Source of the DNA: Anseranas semipalmata | Taxonomy: Eukaryota; Chordata; Aves; Anseriformes; Anseranatidae | Length of the DNA stretch: 64,000 nt | Reading direction: 5' to 3' | Assembly (NCBI GenBank): GCA_013399115.1 | Contig: VXAA01003157.1 | Span: 465,239 to 529,238, forward strand | Shown here: positions 13,401 through 26,900 of the stretch, one piece after another | Numbering within the stretch: position 1 is the first letter of the stretch | How the letters are laid out: every line of letters starts with the position of its first letter | The notes under the pieces: generated by a model | Told to the model about the DNA's origin: nothing | Databases searched by the model: none | What the model saw: only the letters and a program-made list of their open reading frames with translations | Translations under genes and position numbers: made by a program

Positions 13401-15984
13401 CAGTTTTAGAATGTATCTGTTAGCACCAATTTGTTTTTATACTTCTCTTTAACTTAGGGCTTTCACAGCAGGTTTTATGTTTATCCCCATGGCATACAGT
13501 TGTTAGAGCTGCTGTCACACAAGTAAAAGACTGCTACGCTTCCATGATGTCTTTTGTTTACTTCGTTCTTCACTGCTTAGGATTTGGTTGTGTCAGCTAA
13601 GTGTTCCTACTGACTCCTACATGTGACTTTCTCAGACACTTCTCCTTTAATAAAAACAGCGTAGTTTCTTCTAAAACATTTATTTTCAAATCCTTAGAAT
13701 TTGTCTTCATGAAATGTTTTCCATATGGTATAAGAAAGAGAAGATTAATAGCGGACAATAGACAATACCCAAAATACAGTATACATCACAGAAGTAAATC
13801 TGCTTATTTTCCATTTCCTCTTGGCAGATAGCCAGACAGCCACTTAGTTATGACAACTTAAATTACGCCAAGGATTTCAGTTAACTACATGAATGATTAT
13901 ACCATTTGTGCTTGCACATATTTGAGTCTGTCTTCGTATTATAACAATAGCCTGGCCTTTAATTTGTGTACTGCAATTTTAATTGGTAAGGATGTTGACT
14001 GTAGCATCTTTTGAAATATGTGGATTAATGCAGGCTAAGTCACTGTAGCATTCGTGTTAGCAGCATCAATTTCTAGGCAGAAAAGCTAGAAAACAGTGCA
14101 GAAGGAGTAACACGTTGTTTATATGATGATGTTTGAAAATCTGATTTTTTTTTGCCTGCCAGTGTTTAATTCAAAGAATGTTTTCTATTAGCGAGTTGAT
14201 AACATTTTTTTAGTTTGATTGCAGAGTGATGTTTTTGCCTGCACTGTTCAGAACTACCGATAGCTAGGCCCATGGACTCAAATGTAACCATCTATTTTTT
14301 AAGAGGCTGAAATTTATTGATTCTATGGGAAGTTCCTTTCATGTCTGTTTGTATAATTTCAGCTGTACAAGTATTTTGGAGTAGGACATTGCTGCTATCT
14401 GAATTGCCGAGGCAGTCTTGTTCGTTTTCTTGACCTTGCTTGATTTTGATGCGTTGGACTTCCTAGGATACCCTAGCAAGTACCACAGGGGTATTTAACA
14501 TGTAGCTTATGCTTAAACTCCATTTATATGAAGGATATTACCTGACACAATGGATTGTTTCTGTTTGGTTTTACCCTTGGCAGGTTCCTTGCAGGACCTG
14601 ATCTTTATACCTTCAGTTCATTGGTTTGCTACAGCTTCCTCTATCGGGCGTTGCTTCTTTGCAGTAACACTAACCAGATTGTGTCCTTCAGGGTTTCCTC
14701 TCACATCTTTGAGATATTAGGACTGTTTTTGAGAGTCTGCAAAGGCTAGCAGAAAGAATAGATAACATAAAGTTCTGTCTCAGGTTTTACTGTTTGTTTC
14801 TGAATCTTTGTATGTAAAGCCCCTCGCTCAGAAGAGGCTGTTAAGGAAAAGACATGGCCATGAGGGAGAGGCAAAAATGACCTAACCTCAGAGTGCACCC
14901 CACCCAGTGTATTGAGTCACGAAAAAAAATTGAAATGAACTTCAGAATGACTAAACTGTAATTCTCATTGTACCTGGTTCTGATGCACGCAGGCATAAGC
15001 TATGTCTACATAAGTGTATTAAATAGCCCTGGGAACATTCTTTGGTACTGAAACTAACTGGCATGAAAATTGCTGGATCCATGCTATTAACTTCTCTTGC
15101 CATCCAAAACAGAGGGTGCATACAGACATTTTATCGCGGATGGTCCCTGACTTTTGGTAGTGTTCTCCTCAACCATACCCAGAAACTGTCTGGGAGAATG
15201 GTAGCGTGCCGAAGTCCTGCCAGTTCTCTTGTGACAATTCGGTGGTGTAGTTGATCAGGTTCCAGTTCACACACACCCTGATGCTCATGGATTTTGTAAT
15301 TTGAAGAAGCTACTGGTTAACTTATAATATAAAAATATCACCCACACTTCTGCCTTTTTGCAGTAGCTTGCGCTCACACAGTGAGAGAAGATAGGTGGAT
15401 TCTTCAGTGCTCCCGAGTGTCCCCTGCTCCCTTATACACATTAATTGGTCAACCTGAATATATATTCCCAGTCAGGATAGTGCTACGTATCCTCACCCTT
15501 CCAGGAGGCAGGGAGAATTGACAGGCTCCTGACTGTCTTGGCATAATTTCCATTCTGCTGCCTGAAAATTGCCAGACTCAGCTTTTTCTGTGTACTGGCA
15601 TATTTAGATAGAAAGGCACCATCTAAAGCTAAGAATATTGAGTGAGGAGCCAGGCTTATTAGCAAGTCAAATTTAGTTCAAAGAGACACAAATCAATGTA
15701 TATTTTAGTATTTGTGTATATATGTGTATGTATGTACATAAGCCCATATATATAAATAACAAATTAACATTTAAGAGTTCAAAGTATGCTTAATCAGTGA
15801 AAGGATCTGCTTTTGTACATTTCTTTGTCAGCTCTCCTTCAGAAATGATTATTTCTCCTCTCTATTTGATATCTGTGCTTGTTCTCCACCTCAGGCACAG
15901 TCTTCAGATTTGTTCCCTTGATTTCTCACGTCCTGCCCAATAACTTGCTGTCGTCTTCAAACAGAAGATTGACAAAGTATGATG

Positions 15985-16115
15985 TGAACTTTTGCCTTTC
16001 CTTTCTCTTTCTTTTTATTTTCTTTAAACCTCAATTGATCCTGCCATCTCTTTTCCTGCTTATCTGCTTCTTATTTCCTTGAAGGTCTCTTGACACCTCT
16101 CTCTCCAAATTCCGT
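15985..16115 (+). repeat. Pyrimidine-rich low-complexity stretch
   Basis: The + strand is dominated by C and T (runs such as CCTTTCTCTTTCTTTTT at about 15999), interrupted by a few purine clusters. It explains the Phe/Leu-rich open frame at 15879-16082, which I do not regard as a gene. Confidence 0.55.
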
Positions 16116-19100
16116 ATTCTTTGCCCCTGCCTTCCAGCTTCATCCTGGATTTCTGTTTTTCCAAAAACACGTTAAAATGGAAAACAAGGTGTATCTACAG
16201 AGTGTCTAATATCTCTTTTGTTTGCAAGCTGTCAGAGTGCTTCATTTTACTTTCTAGAACTGACATGAAGAAAAGTCTTCTTAGCCAAGAAAGATTTTTA
16301 AACCATTGGAGGATTCTGAGAAACCAAGAGAAAATCAAAATGCAAATATTTCTTTGTGTGTCTTGTCTATCCTATCCTCTATTTTTTAAATTTAGTTATT
16401 TTTCTTCTAAAATTGCTCACACTCTCCATTGTTGTAGATGCATTAAAAGACCCATATTTTTCCTTGGAACATCCTTCTAAGCAGGAACTTCTAAACTGGA
16501 CATTAGTATTCTCAGTACCCAGGTGGCAGCCATGAAGCTGTGTGTCTGCAAGAACACACTTGCTCCTTGTGATTATCAGCAATTCTGTCTCTCTGCTGGA
16601 TGTTTTCCGACTGAAACAAAATCTGTTGTCTTGTTCCATTTCTCCATAAAATTGAAATGATGAATCCGTGAGTGCTGCCAGCTGTTGCTTGTTGCGGCAT
16701 CCATCCTATAACAACGGGAAGGCTATATGATTTTTATCAACTTTAAAAAAAACACACTATACTTAGCTCTGCTGGAGTGTTTTTGTATAAAATGGTAATA
16801 ATTTATTGAGAAAAGAAACACTTCTGCAAAAATACTGAATTCCTCATTGGCTACGCATTGTATTGCAGTTCGTGTGTTGGACTGAGCCTGAGCAAAACTG
16901 TTCTGCAGCGGAACAAATTGTCTTGCAACATGGTGTTCCCTTGGACATTTCCTTCTTTGAGAATGAGCCCTTGGCATTTTCTGAACTCAAGAGGCTCTTT
17001 CCTGTGCTAATCAAGGCAGCTGACAAACTCTTCAGTGTGCTTGAATCAATATGGGTTTGCCTGGGTTCTTTCTGTGCCCTATACATTCCTAGGAGCAGCA
17101 GCAGATTGACAGATGTTTCTTTTTATCAGCTGCTGGGATCATCGGTGGCAGACGGGTAACCAGATGAGAGGTTTGTTAGCTTGAGATGTAAAATGCAGGC
17201 AAACTGAGCAATTTCTTTCAACGTTTTCGTTGTGAATTGTATTTTTCCCTGTTTGTTAAATATTTCATGGTATGTAAGCTATAGTAGTATAAGCCATTTC
17301 ATCTGAGCATGGTTAATTAGGATATTTGTTATGTAGCAGGACAGTTCTCAAATTTGGCCAGGCTTAGATGGTTTATGGTTGTTTAACTAGTGTGCTGGGA
17401 AAAAAGAGATCTCAGCAGAAGGACTTTTTTATGTGCCTGGTAATGAGCAGTAATAGTGAGGTAATTCACGAAGATAACTTACAAAGTGGAAGAGACAGGA
17501 AGGAAGAAAAGATGTTAACAGACACACAGAAGTATAACGAGCATTTTCATTAGCTTGACAAGCCTAAGCACGGCAGTTGTTCTTTTTCATGTTTACAATT
17601 AAAGGCTTACCTGCCAGATACTTTTACTGGAGGAAAGAACTGCTTCTAAAGAAAAGAAGCACATAGGTTAGATTTGTATGGCTAGCTTCTAGGTAGCAAA
17701 GTAAAATGGCATTCAAATTGGTGAAAAAAGAAGCTGAAAAGTTCTGCTTTTTAGATTAGATTTAATGTTTCTGTTCGAGTATTTTTTGAATTCTATTTTA
17801 GTTCTTTATCCTGTTCTACACAAGTATTATTAGGTTCGTTTTGCCTTACCTGGTTGTTTTACATTATTCACTAAGCAATTTAATTATATATATGCTAGTA
17901 AGGAGGAAGGCAGTGAAGAGCCTGTATAGCAGTAGCCTGTGGGCTCCTACATTGAATGACATTTCATTACATTCCTTCTTGTTCATGTAACCTGTGCCTC
18001 TGCATTTTTCACATATTTAGTATTCTCATGTCCTGGGGAAAAAGAAGAGCAATGATGTGTCTTTTATGGGAATTCTATGGAAAGATTTCCAAAGAAATGC
18101 AATTACTTTGTACAAATCAGTGATCTATTTGTCAAAGAACCAAAAGAACATTTGAACATGTTGGCTAATTTCAGCCATATTTGATATAAGGATAAACATC
18201 CATGCATATGAAGTTCCTACATCTTGTTAAGAAGGATGACTGGTCCTTGTGTCCAGGGGAGATATTCCAAATAATGGTCTTATTGAGGGAAAGCATGGTG
18301 GCTCAGCAATGTATCAGTTCTGAAAGGTAGAAGACAACTGCTTAAACTAACCTCTAAGTCATCGACCAAAGTATCTGCTGCCTCCTTTTCCACCCAAGCA
18401 GATGAGAGATGTGGGAGGAAGCTGAGATGAAAAGGATACATAGACAAGGATATTATGTAGGGAGAGGTGGTGAAAAATACTGGTCAGAAATCTATAGGAA
18501 GCAGAAATTCAATAGTTCTCCATCTACCATATATCTGTGGTCGTGATAACAAGGTAAAAGCAATGCATGAGGTCAGATATTTGGGAGAAAGTCATAACAA
18601 ACCCTGGGAAAACCGTATCTGCCACAGAGCTGAAGTGTATCTTTTCTACACTGGTACTACAATGAGTTGCACAGAACTGGAGGAGCGAACTCAATTCTGG
18701 TGGGGTCTGGCATGGAATTTTATGCCAGGTTTTAGATATCCTGGGTCACGGTCTGTGATGTGCCTTGAAAATAAATGGACTTGAAGTTGACTTGAAACTA
18801 TGGAAATTCATAGTTGGGAGCTGAGAATATATTTGGTTTTATAATATGTTGCTGACACGTGCAGCATTTCAGAGTGGAGCTGAGAACAAGAAATGCATCT
18901 ATGAATTTTTGACAGGGTGAAAAATGATCACCAGCCACTGTGTGCCAGTGTGGGCTCTTCCAGCCAGCTGGAGTTACAAGTACAGCTCCTAGGTATGGAT
19001 GGTCTCTTGTGTAGGAGCTCAGTGGCAGCAAAGATTCAAAAATGTGCAACAAATTAAGCAGTTCTGTAGGTTCCTCGGAAGCAGGTTTCACTGCCAGCCT

Positions 19101-21503
19101 GAGCTTCTCAGGTTGCTCGCTGAGTTTCCTTTCAACTCTCCTGCTTCTTCTGGATTCAGTTTCATCTGACTGTTCTGTGTTAGCTTGTCTGCAATATGTG
19201 TATTCTTGGCATCTGAATCTATGCTGTCTGATTAATACGGCTGCTGACAAGGATCTTAGCTTTCAAAGTTTTTTTTTTTTATTATTAAGTAAGAAGCCAA
19301 GGATCTAGTGGGAAAAAAAAAGAAGCTTCCCATCTCTGATTTTTGGATATATGCCAGGAGCATGCACTCTACTCATATTATTTGAAAACATTGTCCCGGG
19401 CCCCTTTCTTTCCCCGTGACAAGATAAGAGCCTTTCATGTTTAGCAGTGATGAAGTGGTTGCAGACAGGTTCAAATAGGTGGTCTTCACCTTTTAAAATT
19501 GATTCCTAGAAACGTAGTTGGAAGAATTGAAGGATATTTGCAGGAAATGAAACAAGTCTCCTTGACGTCTGTACATTTTAATTTATTGCTTTGGCCTCTG
19601 CAGTGAAAACAAGTACTCTGAAGGCAAGGTGACAAGCCTATGAAAAACATGCATCTTGTTTACTGCTCTATGAGGTTGTAATGCCACTTTAGGATGAGTT
19701 TTAATTTCCCATGTCAAATAGCCTGGTGTAATGAAATTACGTTACCTGGTGCTAACATGTTTTATTTCCTACGAAAACAGGTTCTCTTGCTTGCAGTTTT
19801 GTTTTGTACAGTTGCCGTAGAGAATCCTATTTCCAGGTAGGGCCCAGGTTTCCTCATTTTTGTTGAACAGTTCATATCGAATCAGAAGAATGTCTCTCAT
19901 CTTGCGTCAGCTCCAAGTGCTCTTTATGGTGTAGACAAATGGTAGCTGAGAACACTCATTGTCACTTAACTAAAACTAAGGTTTAGCAGCTACACATCTG
20001 CTACAAATAGCACTTGTTCCCACTTCTGGGGTGATAACTGGACTAGTTTCTGTATCCTTACCTTATGGCCATTTCGTTAAACTGAACAGGGCCAATACAG
20101 TGGCCCAAATGTTGGCACCTTGTTAGCATGCCCTCTGTCATGCCTGCAAGTCAGTATTTTATCACTTAATGGTTAAAAATGGCTTGAAGGGTAGTACGGG
20201 TGAGGAAAAGCTAACAAGGCTGGGGTGGCTATGAGTGTGTTCTGTCAAATTCAGTGAAATTCTGCAGAAAAACACGAGAGACTTATACAATAAAATCTTT
20301 ATAGTTTATTTAAAAAAAAAAACTTAAATTTATTCATTTTCACCACCTCTACTTCCTAAATTTTCATTGCATATTAATAAGTATGTGAGTTTATGTAAGC
20401 CATGTATTTTTAGCTTTCACTGACAATTTCTCCTGAAGAGGCAGTACTGGAAGCTAGATCATCCTTTAGTGTACATTACTGATCCCCTGGAGCAAGGATC
20501 TATTTGTACAGACTTCAGAGTGGAGGCTCAGAGCAAAGATATGATCTCCAGTGTTTTTTCTCCAAAAGGTATTATTTGTAACTGTTGCTTTCAGTCTGAA
20601 ATAAGGTAAATTAAAATGCAAAGCAACAGAAAGCACATATCAATTATAAAGTCTAGTAGAAACAGGTTAGTAATCTTCCTTTGTAATATGAAATAGTGCA
20701 ATCTTTTGGATGAATTATGAAATCCTGGAAACATCTAGTGAACCTCTGAATATCATTAAAATTGCCACAAAAAAAACCCTGAATGTCTGTTGCGTACGTA
20801 GTACTAATGAGCATCTGGGTGCAGCTTTTGTGTAGATGTACCGTTTGGTTGTGATAAAGCAGTGCATGTTTAAGAGCGAACATCGTTGTAGATAGATAGA
20901 TATTGTATATATGACCATATATACTAGCATCGAATCTTTGGTTTCTCTTTCATGTTTCTTTACCAGTTATAAATAACAAATATATTTAATATATAATTTT
21001 TTTATACTGTATAGCGGCCAGAGCCAATCTTTTCTGTTTGCTGACAGAAGCATGTTAGGAAGCCAGGGTCTTATTCTGAGGCACCCAAAATATTTTCCAC
21101 CTCTCAGCAATTCCTCACAGTTACTTGGGGTTTCATCATCTCTTCCCTAGTGAGGAGTAAGAGTTTTCCTGTTACTATTTCACATACAGTCAACTTTCTG
21201 AGCTCAAGATCAGAGATCATATCCTAAATGGAAACTGCTGTTTCAAAGGATTGTAGACTCCCTTTTGTGTACTGTGATAACTGTGGGAGCTGATGTTATT
21301 AGCTCATTAGTTGCATTGCTAACTGGAAAAGCAGGAGAGGTCAGTGACAAGCCTGAGCTCCAAGCAACATTTTATCAGTTCTTTACTTCAGTAAGTTGCA
21401 CCTATTCATAGTTTTCAATACTGTGTACTTTCAGATGGCAGTCTTATTCTGTAGCTGTTGTACCTCACAGTACAGGAAAACCCTAAAGCAGCTAAGTCAG
21501 AGC

Positions 21504-21521
21504 AAAAAAAAAAAAAAAAAA
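21504..21521 (+). repeat. A18 homopolymer
   Basis: Eighteen consecutive A residues. No 3' end of a known retroposon is evident just upstream, so it is reported only as a mononucleotide run prone to length change. Confidence 0.9.
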
Positions 21522-22753
21522 TTGCCTGCTGTTCAACTCACTCTGTTGCTCTGAGGACAGAATAGCAGACGTTTTTATCACTAATAAGTTCTAGGACTGA
21601 GGAAGAAAAAGAAAGGTTTTCCTCCTTTACAGAAACTGTGAAGAGACGGAAAAGCTTCCTTTGTGCTAGTGGCTCCAGCTGGGTAGAGCACCTTCTCGAG
21701 AATACCATCAGCTTTCAGATAGGAAGGGATAGGTAATGAATATCTCACTGAGGGACTTACTGGTGACTTCACCGATCGATTCATCTTTCACCCCTACTTA
21801 TCTGTTCCGCACCATACCATGTGTAACACAGCATTGATGTTTTCTCTTCAGATTAATCCAGGAGAGCACTTCAGCATGTCTTAAAATGCCTTGTTGAATG
21901 GGCTTTAACATAGTAGAAGCTACAGAAATCTTAGTTGACAAAGCAATGCTTTCTTTTTCTTAACCATCATAGAAATCCAGTTTTCTAGGTTGTTAAATTC
22001 AAGGACACCTAGAGACGTGTTCAGAAATAAATACTCTTGATATTTTTTGGTGGTTTTTGCTTTCTTTGTGTTCTGGTCTGAGTAAATCTTCACACTCTTT
22101 TTCTGAGTAGTCTCATTCTCAGATGAAGGAAAAACAGAATTAAATAAAAAAATACCTCGACAACCAGCAAGTTGGTCTTTCATCGAACTGGTAGCATATT
22201 CATAATACTGTCAGGGAGAACTCTACTGAGTTCAGGAACTTACTGAACTGCACACAGTAGTTCTAGCAATACAACAGCTGCCAACATCAAACCTTCATCA
22301 CAGCCTATGCAGGCTAACTCCCCAAAGAAAGATACATTTGACTTCAAAGACACATTTGAAAGAACTTTAGTCTTTAAAATTTCAGCTAGTAGCTTGCTTT
22401 CTTTTTAACAGTCTAATAAAATATATATATTTAATCACTGTTGTAATTTTTCAGTCCTTTTAATAACAATATTCTCCCAAAAGCAAGAAAGAAATTCATA
22501 TTTTGTAGCTAACATTGCTGTGACTTTAATTTCGTAACAACTATATTTCAATAGGTCACTGCACTCAACATGTATCCTTGATCTTTTCTTTACATTGCAC
22601 GCACTAATGATGACCTTGAATGATTGTTTGTTGCCATTTTCATTGAGGAGATTACACCAATTTGTCTTCATGTGCTACAGTAAACTTCATCATAAATGCT
22701 ACTTTTTTTTGTGAGATATTTATGTCTAGAATTACATGGAATAGTGTATGGAG

Positions 22754-22797
22754 GAATTACCTGGCAATCAAACTAGAATTACTTGGCAATCAGACTT
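22754..22797 (+). repeat. 22-bp tandem duplication
   Basis: Two adjacent 22-bp units, GAATTACCTGGCAATCAAAC-TA (22754-22775) and GAATTACTTGGCAATCAGAC-TT (22776-22797), differ at three positions. This is a small local duplication that has since diverged. Confidence 0.85.
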
Positions 22798-23059
22798 CAA
22801 ATTCTCCCCAGAAAGCAGTGTGTCTGAGCAGATCATGTTCAGAAATTTAGCAAATGTGATATTTCTACTTGAAAACTTTTCTAGTTATTTAACGCTATTA
22901 ATATTCTCCTTATAGCTTTTTTAATCTGTACTGATCTAGCCATAGGTCAATAGATAGATACACTAGATAATTGTATTTCTTCTGATACTATAATCTGGAG
23001 ACTGCTTTGGCATACCTCTGTAAGTTGCTGAGAGCTCTATTGGCTCTATTTTGAGACAG

Positions 23060-23082
23060 TACTGCCCAGAAACTGGGCAGTA
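23060..23082. repeat. Perfect 10-bp-stem inverted repeat
   Basis: TACTGCCCAG (23060-23069) and CTGGGCAGTA (23073-23082) are exact reverse complements separated by AAA. The GC-rich stem contrasts with the AT-rich surroundings. It could form a tight hairpin in RNA or a small cruciform. No longer precursor-like stem was seen, so it is not called a microRNA. Confidence 0.85.
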
Positions 23083-23400
23083 AAAACCAGTTGTCTATAT
23101 AAAGAGGAGGATAGGAAATCTAAGGTGTATCACTCAGTCGTTACTCACTTCAGTTTTCTCCTCCTTTGTTTCCTTGTTAATTCTGTTTGTTTTTTTTTAA
23201 GCAGTTAGAAATATGAATGTCTTTAGGTCTTTAACTTCTAACAAAATGTAATGATAAAGATAGAGAAGGAGGTTTCCTAAGGATACGGGATTTATGCAGT
23301 CACACTGTTTCTATGTCCTTGTCTAACTTTGCAATAACATTTAAATCTTTTGGGCAAGTTCAAGCAAATTTGATAGACAAGTATCTGAATGGTATTACAT

Positions 23401-23930
23401 TCATAGGGTCATAGGATAGCTCAGGTGTGAGATGTTGGCAGGTTTCCACACCACCCTGCTGTTCAAAGCAGGGCCATCTGTTGGTCAGACCAGGTCATTC
23501 AGGGCTTTACTGTAGTTGGGTCCTGAAAACCTCTGATGGCATAATCTCTCGGGGCAGCCTGTTCCAAAGCTGGGCTGTCCTCATGGTGAGAAAGCTTTTC
23601 CTTACACCCAGAACAAACTTCTCGTTTCACTTCTTCCTACCTTTTCCCTGTTGTGTCTCATCCTGTGAAGAGTCTGACAACATCCCATAGGTGGTAGGGG
23701 GCTGCTGTAGGTCCCCCTAAAGCTGTCTCTTACACACAAAACCAGGTCCAGTTCCCCCAGCTTCTTCTTACTTAGCAAATGCCCCAGCCCCTTACTGTCT
23801 TGGTGGCCTCTGCTGAACTCACCCCACTTTTCAATGTCTTTCCTGTTCTGGGGGAAAGGGGACAAATCTGTAAACAGCGTTCTAGATATGGTCTAATGAG
23901 TGCTTATTAAAGGGAGCAGTCGCTTCCCTA
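23401..23930 (-). mobile_element. Older CR1 LINE fragment, about 0.5 kb
   Basis: The left edge (TCATAGGGTCATAGGATAGC) is the decayed complement of the CR1 3' terminal units. Rightward follow the complements of the Gln/Pro-poor 3' coding region and of the reverse-transcriptase C-terminal region (CCAGACCACCCTGCTCAAAGCAGGG-like and ACTCACTCCAGTTTGTCAATGTC-like blocks, here diverged). It is the longest CR1 piece in the window and more diverged than those at 2689 and 59851. The small open frames at 23427 (+) and 23865 (-) lie inside it and are not genes. It is antisense to KHDRBS2. Confidence 0.88.
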
Positions 23931-26900
23931 TGTTTCCTCTGTGTTTTGTAAAACACCAACTTGATAGAGGGTAATGGTCATTAGGACCAGCAATGAAAAA
24001 AGGCAGTAGCATGTACTGAACTTTTAAAAGACACTGTGTTTTCAGATGTGCCTAACTTGAAATGACCTTCAGTAGGGCATCATGAAACCTAATCATAAGA
24101 GAAAAGTTTGTGAAAGACCTGATTTTTATCAATATGGGTGCTTTCAGTAGTTCAACAATGTAATTGCATGTTGTATGTAAAAGTAATCTTTTTGTTTGTT
24201 TTCAATCTGTAGCATGACAAATTGATGCTTCTGGCTTCTGAGAAACAGTGAACAGCCACTTCCTGTTCCTTGTCACGCCATTCCCGATTTTACGGATCTC
24301 TGTCATTCCTTTTTGACTTGTCTTTTAAAATTCTTTCCCGACACTTATTTTAATAGCCACTTTTCTTGCCTGAGCGCAGAGGTAGTTCAGCTTGAGTTAA
24401 TACAGTTACAAAGCTTCGGGTGATTCTGTGTGGACAAATCAAGCTCGTATCTGCCTCCGATTGATCACATAGACATCCAGATTTGACCGACAGTTTTCTA
24501 ACAGGTATTGAATTAATCACTGGCAGAAATATTGCCTTACGTGTGTCTGTTGTAATAGGTATTACTTCTTTATTCTCCCTGAGTCATCCTTACTAGCTGT
24601 GTCAGTGAATGAATATGTGACGTACCGTGGAGGAATGTTGCTAACAGATGCATCTGGTTCTGGGTGAATGAAGTGAGCCATGGGCTAATTTTTCAGAGCT
24701 TGTGGCTGGTTGTGCTGTCTTGATAACCCTTCCCAATTCTTACTAGATACTGAGTGTTTTTACTTTTAAATAACCTATCCGTTGGGGTGTGGATTTCCTC
24801 TTCATGACGGGAAACCTCTTAGGTTGTTCTCTTCTCACAGATTAGCTTCACTGTAATTTGGCCAGTTGTTGCTATTGAGCCATCTGCTTTTTTCCCCCAA
24901 ATCCCATAGCTTTGCTTTCAATTACAACTGAAACACTGTAGATAGCATATCAGCCTGTATGTATATTTTTAGTATTTATTATTTTAAAAAATACTTTGGG
25001 GTGTTTTGTCATTTTAACAACATTGTGGGCGTTCAGGGTTCCAACTTTTAAGGATCTGTATTAAGAGAAGCTCTTTTTAAGATAAAGATGTCAGTGATTT
25101 AGGACTCGTTATTTTTTTACTGGCATTGGCTTATTCTTTCTCTTTCAGTTCAAATGTTCTTCCATTTACCTAACTAGAAGCACATGCAGAAAATATATAC
25201 TTCTCAGAGTACTAGGTAACCTCGCTACATGTAATACAGCACACAGGCAAGAGGTTGGTGAAATTCCCTTTCTGGAAATCACTCCCATTAATGGAAACAG
25301 ATCATTCTCTAAAAGGGCCTGACCTTGTAACAGCAGGTCATGCTTCTTTACTGAAATAATGCTAGTGCTGCACACACAACAATACCAAAAGCCAGATAGG
25401 TAAGGTGCAAGGTAGGCTTGCAGAATTCCTTTCAGTGGGAGGCAAATGTTGACAGCAGAGAAAAAGGAATGTGTAGATTTCATTTTTTGGTAGGTTGGAC
25501 GGGCTGACAAGAAGCACATTATTTTTTGATGAGTTTTGACATGACTCTAAGTGTAGCAAAAGGATGTTTTTACTGCGGGATGCCTAATTTTAATGGAAAA
25601 ACTATATTCACGACAAAAGTTTTGTAATAGGTGTCAAGTATGTTGAAGTGAACTATAATTAACATCATTTTATTGGCACTGTAAGAGTAAAGCAGATAGT
25701 TTTGAAAAAGTAAGAGCTACTCACTCAGCTATTCTATTTTCTGCTAAATAAGTCAGGAAAAGGAAAAAGCTATTTTCCTCAAAAAAAAAATTCTGAACAG
25801 GCTGGCACTACTTCCAGGATTTTGCAGCTCCAAGTCTGGAGAGAGCTGAAGGTCAATTTTCATGGGGGAAAAAATCTAGAAGATGTTAGAAATGTCTTTA
25901 GTCTCTGACATTTCTCTAGTTGTGACCTCTTTTGCGTGACTGTGATATGCATGTTCTCGTTCAATTAAGAGGGGTAAGATACGTGTGTATTATACAAAAG
26001 GAAGTGTGAGAGTACAGCTACAGATGAAAGGCGAGAATGAAGTGTGCTCGGGGATTGACAGGTACTGTAGGAGGTAATTGAATAGCTATCTGTCTTCCTG
26101 CTTAATTCAGTTAGCTCAGAGCAAAAGTGGGTGGAAAATGTGTGAAGTTTCTTCTCAAGGAATGCTGTCTTTTCTCTTCTTGCCTAAGATCAGTAGAGCT
26201 GAAAATATTCTGTTGGGTTCCTTGTTTTTATTCTTGCTGGAAGAATGCTGGTGCTTCTGGACATCCATTTGTCATTGGTCTCAAAATCCTGCACTAACCA
26301 TGCCTTTCAGTAAACACAAAATGTGTAGTGGTTGCATTCATAAAAATAAACATGAAGTTCTGAAATCTAAAGACGTGTTATATTTTTGTAGTGTGTGTTA
26401 CATGCGGCCGTAGGTTTCACAGCTGGTTGGTAGGTCACAATTTATAACTAATGAAACTTGCTGTATGTCAGGGGCCAGGAGCCAGCATGTTGGCAGTTTG
26501 ATCCTAGTCCTCATTTTTTCGGGATAGCATCCTACTCCGTCCGTGATGGTCCTAGTTGTGGAATGACACAAGGAGTGTACAGAATAGAGAGCAACTTCCG
26601 TTAAATATAAAAAAATAATACCTTTTGTCTTGGTCCAGTAATTAAGTTATTGTATCACCTCTGTCTTCTGAGAGAGCTCCTCTTCCCACCAGTCTTACTT
26701 GAAAGCAGTGATGTTCTTTGTAAACCATTGGTTTTCATTGACTTTGGTCATTGACCTGTCTTTGAACATGTTCTGAAGAGTCTGCGGTACGTACTCCCAC
26801 TAGGGACATTAAGCGTGAGGCTCTATACAGAACATACCCCACAGACAAATTTCACTTTGGGGATTAGTTTAAAAGTCTCTAAGGAGAAAGGAGAAGAAGG

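Larger units (their letters stand above)
2946..23400. other. 20 kb of intron with no recognised gene or transposon
   Basis: Mostly unique AT-rich sequence. Visible local structure: a GC-richer patch (5200-5470), a short hairpin (9199-9220), an AAAC-type simple repeat (10401-10425), a pyrimidine-rich stretch (about 15985-16115), the longest open frame of the window (18798-19250, - strand), an A18 run (21504-21521), a 22-bp tandem duplication (22754-22797) and a 10-bp-stem hairpin (23060-23082). Old, diverged repeats may be present that the eye cannot identify. Confidence 0.55.

Noticed and set aside
16121..16480. Open frame of 119 codons on +
   Set aside because: No recognisable domain and no splice context, and it begins in pyrimidine-rich low-complexity sequence; length compatible with chance.
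16863..17159. Open frame of 98 codons preceded by TTGCAG
   Set aside because: The AG has no good polypyrimidine tract, no donor follows in frame, the protein is not recognised, and the opposite strand is also open here.
20284..20320. AATAAA followed by an A10 run, suggesting a processed pseudogene tail
   Set aside because: No recognisable transcript-like sequence lies upstream and no target duplication was found.
25166..25519. Open frame of 117 codons on -
   Set aside because: Cys/Leu-rich with no recognised family and no splice sites; overlaps another frame on the same strand.
26078..26413. Open frame of 111 codons on +
   Set aside because: No recognisable domain or exon borders; treated as chance.
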